DNA of 64,000 nucleotides, from assembly GCF_002355895.1 (NCBI RefSeq), contig NZ_AP017652.1, positions 252,001-316,000 of the forward strand. The letters run 5' to 3'. This stretch comes from Streptococcus sp. NPS 308. GTDB lineage: Bacteria > Bacillota > Bacilli > Lactobacillales > Streptococcaceae. The position numbers were made by a program, and so were the translations under genes. Positions 57,920 through 64,000 of this stretch are shown piece after piece. The notes under the pieces are model-generated. The model had not been told where the DNA came from. It did no database searches and was given only the letters and a program-made list of their open reading frames with translations. Position 1 is the stretch's first letter, and the number at the start of each line of letters is the position of its first letter.

Positions 57920-58813
57920 ATGCTAGAAGTAAGAAATCTAGAGAAAAGTTTCGGTTCCAAGCAAGTCTTGTTTGGTGTCGATTTTCAGGCAAGTCCAGGA
58001 CGAATTCTAGGGCTGGTCGGAAAAAATGGTGCTGGGAAAACAACGATTTTCCACAGTATTTTGAAATTTTTGGAGTATCAAGGAGAGATCAGTCTGGATG
58101 GGCAGGATATTCGTCAGGAAACCTACGCTCGGATAGGTTATTTGCCTGAAGAACGCAGTCTCATGCCCAAGTTGACCGTCCTTGAACAAGTTCGCTACCT
58201 AGCGACTCTAAAGGGCATGGATGCCAAGGAGGTCAAGGAAAAACTCCCTCAATGGATGGAAAAATTGGAAGTGAAGGGCAAGTTGACAGACAAGATCAAG
58301 AGTCTCTCAAAAGGGAATCAGCAGAAAATCCAACTGATTATTACTCTAATCCATGAACCAGACTTGATTATTCTGGATGAGCCTTTTAGTGGACTGGATC
58401 CAGTCAATACTGAGTTGCTCAAGCAGGTCATCTTAAAAGAAAAAGAGCGTGGTGCGACCATTATCTTTTCAGACCATGTCATGACCAATGTTGAGGAACT
58501 TTGCGATGATATTCTCATGATTCGTGATGGGCGTGTGGTCTTGCATGGACCAGTTCAGGATGTTCGCAATCAATACGGGAAAACACGTCTTTTTGTTTCA
58601 AGTGAACGAAGCAAGGAAGAACTGGGAAATCTTCCTCATGTCAAACAGGTGAGCTTGACCAAGCAAGGCAGTTGGAAATTGATCCTAGATGATGAGAGCG
58701 CTGGAAGGGAACTCTTCCCAATCCTCACTCAAGGTCAATACATCGCGACCTTTGACCAACAAGCTCCAACAATCGATGAAATCTTTAAACTAGAATCAGG
58801 GGTGGAAGTATGA
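57920..58813 (+). CDS. ABC transporter ATP-binding protein (NatA/CcmA type)
   Basis: The 297-residue ATPase has Walker A GKNGAGKTT (about residues 33-41), signature LSKGNQQKI (about 132-140), Walker B LIILDEPFSGLDP (about 152-164) and a DUF4162-like C-terminal domain after residue 220. Such proteins pair with ABC-2 exporters; NatA/B-type Na+ export and drug or peptide export are both possible. The start is ATG 57920 after GGAGGTGG. It overlaps the permease gene by 4 nt. Confidence 0.9.
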   Translation: MLEVRNLEKSFGSKQVLFGVDFQASPGRILGLVGKNGAGKTTIFHSILKFLEYQGEISLDGQDIRQETYARIGYLPEERSLMPKLTVLEQVRYLATLKGMDAKEVKEKLPQWMEKLEVKGKLTDKIKSLSKGNQQKIQLIITLIHEPDLIILDEPFSGLDPVNTELLKQVILKEKERGATIIFSDHVMTNVEELCDDILMIRDGRVVLHGPVQDVRNQYGKTRLFVSSERSKEELGNLPHVKQVSLTKQGSWKLILDDESAGRELFPILTQGQYIATFDQQAPTIDEIFKLESGVEV

Positions 58814-60009
58814 GAAATATGTGGGTAGTTATTAAAGAAACTTATCTGCGACATGTCAAGTCCTGGAGTTTCTTCTTTATGGTCATTTCACCATTCTTTT
58901 TTATCGCTCTAACTGGAGGAATCAGCTATCTTCAAGGATCTTCTATGGCTAAAAATAGCAAGGTAGCTGTGGTAACAACTGTACCATCTGTAGCAGAAGG
59001 GCTCAAGGATACCAATGGTATTAACTTTGACTATCAGGATGAAGCCAGTGCCCAAGCTGCCATCAAGGATGAAAAAATCAAGGGTTATCTAACGATTGAT
59101 CAAGAGGATAGTGTCATCAAAGCCGTTTACCATGGTGAAACTTCTCTTGAAACAGGCATCAAGCTAGCAGTAACCAATAAGCTCAATGAGCTTCAATACC
59201 AACTCAATCGCTCAGCGGCTAATTTGTCCCAAGAGCAGGAAAAACGCCTGGCTCAAACTGTTGACTTTACGGAGAAGATTGACGAGTCCAAAGAAAATAA
59301 AAAGATGGTTCAAACCATTGCGGCCGCGGGCCTCGGCTTCTTCCTTTATATGATCTTGATTACCTATGCTAGTGTCACTGCTCAGGAAGTGGCTAGTGAG
59401 AAAGGAACTAAAATCATGGAAGTGGTCTTTTCTAGTATCCGAGCTAGTCATTATTTCTACGCTCGCATGATTGCCTTGCTTCTTGTGATTTTGACCCATA
59501 TTGGCATTTACGTAGTGGGTGGACTTGCTGCGCTACTTCTCTTCAAAGACTTACCATTCTTGGCAAATTCAGGTATTCTAAAACATCTGGGAGAAGCCTT
59601 CACAGTCAATACCTTATTATTTATCTTAGTGAGCCTCTTTATGTACGTAGTTTTGGCAGCCTTCCTTGGTTCCATGGTTTCTCGTCCTGAAGATGCCGGT
59701 AAGGCCTTGTCGCCATTGATGATCTTGATTATAGCAGGCTTTATGGGGGTAACAGCCTTGGGCGCTGCAGGAGACAATTTGGTTTTGAAAATTGGGTCTT
59801 ACATTCCCTTTATTTCGACCTTCTTTATGCCATTTAGAGCCATCAATGGTTATGCAAGTGATTTAGAAGCTTGGATTTCACTAGCGATTACAGTCGTTTT
59901 TGCAGTGACTGCAACAGCCTTTATCGGACGCATGTATGCCAGCCTAGTCCTTCAGACAGATGACTTAGGTCTATGGAAAAGCTTCAAACGTGCCTTAGCT
60001 TACAAATAG
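58810..60009 (+). CDS. ABC-2 type transporter permease (NatB-like)
   Basis: The 399-residue permease has one N-terminal helix (about residues 19-42), a large extracytoplasmic region (about 43-170) with an embedded amphipathic segment, and five to six C-terminal helices. Motif VASEKGTKIMEVVFSSIRASHYFYA is typical of NatB/YhaP-like permeases. It forms an exporter with the upstream ATPase; the substrate is unknown. Followed by a terminator. Confidence 0.88.
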   Translation: MRNMWVVIKETYLRHVKSWSFFFMVISPFFFIALTGGISYLQGSSMAKNSKVAVVTTVPSVAEGLKDTNGINFDYQDEASAQAAIKDEKIKGYLTIDQEDSVIKAVYHGETSLETGIKLAVTNKLNELQYQLNRSAANLSQEQEKRLAQTVDFTEKIDESKENKKMVQTIAAAGLGFFLYMILITYASVTAQEVASEKGTKIMEVVFSSIRASHYFYARMIALLLVILTHIGIYVVGGLAALLLFKDLPFLANSGILKHLGEAFTVNTLLFILVSLFMYVVLAAFLGSMVSRPEDAGKALSPLMILIIAGFMGVTALGAAGDNLVLKIGSYIPFISTFFMPFRAINGYASDLEAWISLAITVVFAVTATAFIGRMYASLVLQTDDLGLWKSFKRALAYK

Positions 60010-60015
60010 CAATAG

Positions 60016-60042
60016 AAACCTCGTTTTTACGAGGTTTTTGTG
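60016..60042 (+). terminator. Terminator after the ABC exporter genes
   Basis: AAACCTCG pairs with CGAGGTTT, followed by a T-run. Confidence 0.8.
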
Positions 60043-60084
60043 ATATTTTAAAGGTCAAACCGGGAAAATTATTTTTCATATCTA

Positions 60085-60114
60085 TTGACTTTTAGTAGTA
60101 AAATTTGGTATGAT
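60085..60114 (+). promoter_or_regulatory. rplM-rpsI promoter
   Basis: TTGACT (60085-60090), 18-nt spacer and extended -10 TGGTATGAT (60106-60114). Confidence 0.75.
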
Positions 60115-60119
60115 AGTAG

Positions 60120-60215
60120 ACGGTATTGTTTACCCCATTTGTAAGGCCCCGGAACCTTTCAAATACCCCGCGGACCGGAACATCCGCCCTGTAAACAAAA
60201 ACGATATTCATATAG
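60120..60215 (+). promoter_or_regulatory. Ribosomal protein L13 leader
   Basis: The leader can fold into a closed structure: TTGTTTAC (60125-60132) pairs with GTAAACAA (60191-60198), with inner arms ATTTG/CAAAT and GCGGA/TCCGC. This is the layout of the Firmicute L13 autoregulatory leader, in which excess L13 would bind and repress the operon. Confidence 0.75.
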
Positions 60216-60223
60216 GAGAAATC

Positions 60224-60670
60224 ATGAACAAAACTACATTCATGGCTAAACCAGGCCAAGTAGAACGCAAATGGTACGTTGTTGACGCAACTGATGTACC
60301 TCTTGGACGCCTTTCAGCAGTTGTTGCTAGCGTACTTCGCGGAAAAAACAAACCAACATTCACACCACACACTGATACAGGTGACTTCGTAATCGTTATC
60401 AATGCTGAAAAAGTTAAATTGACTGGTAAAAAAGCAACTGATAAGATCTACTACACTCACTCAAACCACCCAGGTGGATTGAAACAAATCTCTGCTGGTG
60501 AACTTCGTTCTAAAAATGCAGTACGTTTGATCGAAAAATCAGTTAAAGGTATGCTTCCACACAATACTCTTGGCCGTGCTCAAGGTATGAAATTGAAAGT
60601 ATTCGTTGGAGCTGAGCACACTCACGCTGCACAACAACCAGAAGTTCTTGATATTTCAGGACTTATCTAA
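60224..60670 (+). CDS. rplM: 50S ribosomal protein L13
   Basis: The 148-residue protein has the L13 features [36 protein letters not shown] and the C-terminal [15 protein letters not shown]. The start at ATG 60224 after AGGAGAAA gives the normal length. It is an early-assembling 50S protein. In operon with rpsI, 18 nt downstream. Confidence 0.97.
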   Translation: MNKTTFMAKPGQVERKWYVVDATDVPLGRLSAVVASVLRGKNKPTFTPHTDTGDFVIVINAEKVKLTGKKATDKIYYTHSNHPGGLKQISAGELRSKNAVRLIEKSVKGMLPHNTLGRAQGMKLKVFVGAEHTHAAQQPEVLDISGLI

Positions 60671-60688
60671 GGAAAGGAACAATAAAGT

Positions 60689-61081
60689 ATGTCACAAGCA
60701 CAATATGCAGGTACTGGACGTCGTAAAAACGCTGTTGCACGCGTTCGCCTTGTTCCAGGAACTGGTAAAATCACTGTTAACAAAAAAGATGTTGAAGAGT
60801 ACATCCCACACGCTGACCTTCGTCTTGTAATCAACCAACCATTCGCAGTTACTTCAACTGTAGGTTCATACGACGTTTTCGTTAACGTTGTAGGTGGTGG
60901 ATACGCTGGTCAATCAGGAGCTATCCGTCATGGTATCGCTCGTGCCCTTCTTCAAGTAGACCCAGACTTCCGCGATTCATTGAAACGCGCAGGACTTCTT
61001 ACACGTGACTCACGTAAGGTTGAGCGTAAGAAGCCAGGTCTTAAGAAAGCTCGTAAAGCATCACAATTTAGTAAACGTTAA
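60689..61081 (+). CDS. rpsI: 30S ribosomal protein S9
   Basis: The 130-residue protein begins [18 protein letters not shown] and ends [11 protein letters not shown], the S9 sequence; its basic C-terminal tail reaches the P-site tRNA. Full length. In operon with rplM. Confidence 0.97.
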   Translation: MSQAQYAGTGRRKNAVARVRLVPGTGKITVNKKDVEEYIPHADLRLVINQPFAVTSTVGSYDVFVNVVGGGYAGQSGAIRHGIARALLQVDPDFRDSLKRAGLLTRDSRKVERKKPGLKKARKASQFSKR

Positions 61082-61104
61082 TTCGAGAGAATTACCATAC
61101 TTGC

Positions 61105-61133
61105 AAAGAACACCTTTCGGGGTGTTCTTTTTT
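61105..61133 (+). terminator. rplM-rpsI terminator
   Basis: AAAGAACACC-TTTC-GGGGTGTTCTTT followed by TTTT. Confidence 0.9.
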
Positions 61134-61218
61134 AGATTTTCATACTAAATTGGTGCAATTGACACAGTTGTTGCGACTTTAGTCGCTTACAAATGTGGCT
61201 GCAATCTGACAGAGTCAG

Positions 61219-61800
61219 TTGCCTCAAGAAAACAATGCTTCTTGGTCCACCCTGTTAGACAAGCTTCAAAACCAAGGAATCCAACAGGTTTCTCTTGTAG
61301 TTACAGATGGCTTTAAGGGGCTTGAGCAGATTATCAGTCAGGCTTACCCATTAGCTAAACAACAATGTTGCTTAATTCATATTAGTCGAAATCTAGCTAG
61401 TAAAGTGAAACGAGCAGATAGAGCGGTTATTCTGGGGCAATTTAAAATGATTTATCGTGCTGAAAATTTAGAAATGGCAGTACAAGCTTTAGAGGACTTT
61501 CTCGCCGAATGGAAACTAAAGTATAGGAAAGTCATGGAAAGTCTGGAGAAGACGGATAATCTTTTAACTTTTTATCAGTTTCCCTACCAGATTTGGCACA
61601 GCATGTATTCGACAAACCTCATTGAGTCTCTTAACAAAGAAATTAAACATTAAACGAAAAAGAAGGTTCTTTTTCCTAATGAGGAGGCTCTGGAACGTTA
61701 CTTAGTTACGTTGTTTGAAGATTATAATTTCAAGCAAAGTCAACGAATCCATAAAGGGTTTGGTCAATGTTCTGATACACTTGAAAGCTTATTTGATTAA
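61219..61800 (+). pseudogene. IS256-family (mutator-type) transposase, 5'-truncated and with a nonsense codon
   Basis: The remnant covers the C-terminal half of an IS256-type DDE transposase: LVVTDGFKGLEQ (second catalytic Asp), CCLIHISRNL, and the late TNLIESLNKEIK, where the catalytic Glu lies. There is no N-terminal half, and a stop precedes the first conserved residue. A TAA at 61651-61653 interrupts the frame where the family has a Gln or similar; the frame then continues without further stops to TAA at 61798-61800, ending SLFD. A possible right IS end follows (TGTTTACAC at about 61822). It cannot encode an active transposase. Confidence 0.85.
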
Positions 61801-61819
61801 CACTCCGTAACTCTACTTG

Positions 61820-61850
61820 AGTGTTTACACATAATTATTGACAGTATCAA
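61820..61850. mobile_element. Probable right end of the IS256-type remnant
   Basis: The stretch GTTTACACATAATTATTGACAG resembles (in part) right terminal repeats of streptococcal IS256-type elements. No matching left end was found upstream. Confidence 0.4.
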
Positions 61851-61980
61851 AAAATAAAGTATATTGTTTTCATCGTAATATAATTGGATATTAGTAAAGA
61901 GAAATTTATCTATATATCAGATATCAGCAATTGCTTTTCCTCTCACTTTTCGCTACAATAGTTACAAGGAGGAAATAAAA

Positions 61981-62259
61981 ATGTTAAAAGAAGTATTAAC
62001 CGTCGCAAAAGTTGCGAAAAAATCATCTCTCTTCTTAGGAGGGGTAGCATTTGGGACGCTTGGCTTGAAAGTCTTAGCAAGTAAAGAAGCTAAGAAAGGC
62101 TATTCTAAGGCCTTGGCTAAAGCTTACAAATTGAAAGATGGACTGGATGCATCTGTTTCTGTTGTAAAACAACACGGTGATGATGTTTTACAAGACGCTA
62201 AATATTTATACGAACAGGAAAAGAAAGAAGAACAATTAGATAGCCTGACAGGTGAATAA
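61981..62259 (+). CDS. DUF6110 small membrane protein
   Basis: A 92-residue protein with one hydrophobic helix (about residues 14-32, KKSSLFLGGVAFGTLGLKVL) followed by a charged amphipathic tail. It resembles the DUF6110 family found next to P1B-type metal ATPases. Start after AAGGAGG. It ends 1 nt before the ATPase start, so the two are translated together. The role is unknown; a membrane accessory or chaperone for the ATPase is a guess. Confidence 0.75.
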   Translation: MLKEVLTVAKVAKKSSLFLGGVAFGTLGLKVLASKEAKKGYSKALAKAYKLKDGLDASVSVVKQHGDDVLQDAKYLYEQEKKEEQLDSLTGE

Positions 62260-62260
62260 T

Positions 62261-64000
62261 ATGTCTTTTAAAGTGCTACACAGAGGATATCAACATATCC
62301 GATTATCGTCCTCGTTTTCACTGACCTTGGATATTCAAGATTATCTTCGTTCCTTGGCTAAAGATGAAAAAGGGATCGACTCTATTCAGTTTTATATGGA
62401 TCAGCAGCACTTTACTCTACGTATGAAAGAAGGCTTCTCTGTATTAGAAAATGCAGAGGCCTTTTTAAAAAAAATTGACAAGGGGAAAGTTTCGGACTTG
62501 ATGACGCTTCCCATTCGTAGAGAAGAGAGTGCTTATTCAATTGTATCGGATGCAGCGATTAAGCGTTGGCTGTTTCGAAGTTTTGTACCCTACCCTATTC
62601 GTTATATTTGGACTTGTTATCAGGCTTTGGGTTATGTCAAAGAAGCCTATCAAACTTTAGCGCGCAAGGAACTGACCATGGAGGTCTTGGACTGTTCGGC
62701 CATTTTGTTGTCCTTGTTTATGAACCAATCCAAGACAGCTAGCAACATCATGTTTATGCTTGATCTGGGTAATCATCTGGATCAGTGGTCTTTGAAAAAA
62801 ACAGCAACAGATTTGGAACAAAGCCTTCTTGCTAAAGAAAGTGATGTTTTCTTAGTGCAGGGAGACATGGTCATCAGCATCAAGAGCTCTGATGTTCAAG
62901 TAGACGATGTGTTAGTTGTCTCCCAAGGGAATGAAATCTTGTTTGACGGCCAAGTGGTTTCGGGCTTAGGCATGGTCAACGAGAGTTCCTTGACAGGAGA
63001 GAGTTTCCCTGTTGAAAAGAAAGAGGGAGATTCTGTATGTGCGAATACTGTTTTGGAAACAGGAGAGTTAAGAATTCGTGTGACAGATAATCAGATAAAC
63101 AGTCGCATTTTGCAACTCATCAATCTGATGAAAAAATCTGAAGAGAGTAAGAAGACAAAACAACGTCATTTTATTAGGATGGCAGACAAGGTTGTAAAAT
63201 ATAACTTCTTAGGTGCTGGTTTGACTTATCTGTTAACAGGCTCGTTTTCAAAAGCCATTTCCTTTTTATTGGTGGATTTTTCATGTGCTTTAAAAATATC
63301 CACACCTGTAGCCTATCTTACGGCCATAAAGGAAGGTCTAAATCGAGAAATGGTTATTAAAGATGGTGATGTATTAGAAAAATATCTGGAAGTGGATACT
63401 TTCTTGTTTGATAAAACGGGTACCATCACGACGAGTTATCCTTTGGTTGAAAAGGTTCTTCCTTTCGGAGATTATACTGAGAAAGATATTTTAAGAATAA
63501 GTGCATGTTTGGAGGAGCATATCTATCATCCTATTGCCAATGCAATTGTTAAACAAGCTGAAATTGAAGGCATTGAACACGAAGAAATGCATGGCAAGCT
63601 TCAGTATGTTGCAAGCAAAGGGATTAAATCGCAAATTGATGGTCAATCGGTTGTCATTGGAAATTATGTACTAATGCAAGACGAGCAGGTAAGAATTAGT
63701 TCTGAGCAACTGGCCTTGATTGAGCAATATAAGACTCATTACAATTTATTGTTTTTGGCTTATAAGAAAGAATTAATTGGGATGTTTTGTATCAACACTC
63801 CCTTGAGAAGCGAGGCGAAAGCTGCATTGAAAAAGCTAAAACACCAAGGGAAAAAACTGATTCTGGCAACTGGTGATACGTTGGCTAGAACAGAAGAGTT
63901 GGTTAAAGATCTGCCATTTGACAACGTCTATACTGATTTAAAGCCAGATGGTAAGTTTCAGTTGGTTCAGGAGTTACAGAAAGCTGGCCGAACTATTTTG
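62261..64000 (+). CDS. Heavy-metal P1B-type ATPase, partial at the window end
   Basis: An open frame of 580 codons runs to the window edge without a stop. It shows the P-type hallmarks: actuator TGES (residues 245-248), phosphorylation motif DKTGTIT starting at Asp384, the HP dipeptide of the nucleotide domain in HIYHPIANAI, and TGDT near residue 545. The GDGxND hinge lies beyond the edge. The metal motif in the membrane helix before DKTGT reads DFSCALKISTP, with Ser341-Cys342, where most P1B pumps have CPC. The N-terminal 80 residues lack CxxC. The ion is not predictable from this. Confidence 0.9.
   Translation, partial: MSFKVLHRGYQHIRLSSSFSLTLDIQDYLRSLAKDEKGIDSIQFYMDQQHFTLRMKEGFSVLENAEAFLKKIDKGKVSDLMTLPIRREESAYSIVSDAAIKRWLFRSFVPYPIRYIWTCYQALGYVKEAYQTLARKELTMEVLDCSAILLSLFMNQSKTASNIMFMLDLGNHLDQWSLKKTATDLEQSLLAKESDVFLVQGDMVISIKSSDVQVDDVLVVSQGNEILFDGQVVSGLGMVNESSLTGESFPVEKKEGDSVCANTVLETGELRIRVTDNQINSRILQLINLMKKSEESKKTKQRHFIRMADKVVKYNFLGAGLTYLLTGSFSKAISFLLVDFSCALKISTPVAYLTAIKEGLNREMVIKDGDVLEKYLEVDTFLFDKTGTITTSYPLVEKVLPFGDYTEKDILRISACLEEHIYHPIANAIVKQAEIEGIEHEEMHGKLQYVASKGIKSQIDGQSVVIGNYVLMQDEQVRISSEQLALIEQYKTHYNLLFLAYKKELIGMFCINTPLRSEAKAALKKLKHQGKKLILATGDTLARTEELVKDLPFDNVYTDLKPDGKFQLVQELQKAGRTIL

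Overview
The window is a low-GC, gene-dense Firmicute chromosome segment that fits a Mitis-group Streptococcus (S. pneumoniae, S. mitis, S. oralis or a near relative). The evidence is two BOX repeats of the pneumococcal type, an amiA-C-D-E-F oligopeptide permease operon, the epuA-endA pair with EndA catalytic His160, the four-gene sul (folP-folC-folE-folBK) folate operon, the cbf1/yhaM-purR block and an LPXTG surface protein with a streptococcal signal peptide. The exact species cannot be named from the sequence alone.

Layout. 1-7400: a purine permease, a CPBP membrane protease and the folate operon, ending in a membrane protein whose C-terminal half looks like a permuted papain-like enzyme. 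7400-16100: DUF960, ccpA, asparaginase, a HAD/MazG-like fusion, a universal stress protein, an aminotransferase, rpmH and an orphan oligopeptide-binding lipoprotein followed by a BOX element. 16100-28340: a KimA-like K+ importer, then a long co-directional housekeeping run (tatD, rnmV, SDR, an unknown small protein, rsmA, rsgA, rpe, thiamine pyrophosphokinase, rmuC, yhaM, purR, lysA) in which many genes overlap by a few bases. 28440-39600: pflA, yidC, acyP, an RNA methyltransferase, a BI-1 protein, asnA, rsmD-coaD-sepM, DUF1146-murA-epuA-endA, a CNNM/CorC protein and tRNA-Cys. 39800-46430: the ami operon behind a near-perfect CodY box. 46480-51200: an LPXTG protein with PDPAPQPNPAPQ repeats and the TrkH/TrkA K+ system. 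51400-57700: trmL with a structured leader, an FMN riboswitch carrying a BOX insertion in front of ribU, a PAP2 phosphatase, and a tRNA-Phe-type T-box before pheS-pheT. 57900-64000: an ABC exporter pair, rplM-rpsI with an L13 leader, an IS256-family transposase remnant, and a DUF6110/P1B-type metal ATPase pair cut by the window end.

Functional themes are nutrient import and its control (CcpA with a cre over its own promoter, CodY at ami, PurR), potassium homeostasis (KimA-like and TrkAH), translation and RNA modification (RsmA, RsmD, TrmL, RsgA, RnmV, L34, L13, S9, PheST), and competence-associated proteins (EndA, EpuA, the YhaM/Cbf1 and RmuC homologues, a SepM-like protease). The strongest second-look items are the BOX inside the FMN riboswitch, the H/C enzyme-like domain downstream of the folate genes, three apparently leaderless genes driven by TG-N-TATAAT promoters, the structured leader of trmL, and the unusual metal-ATPase motif next to the DUF6110 gene.
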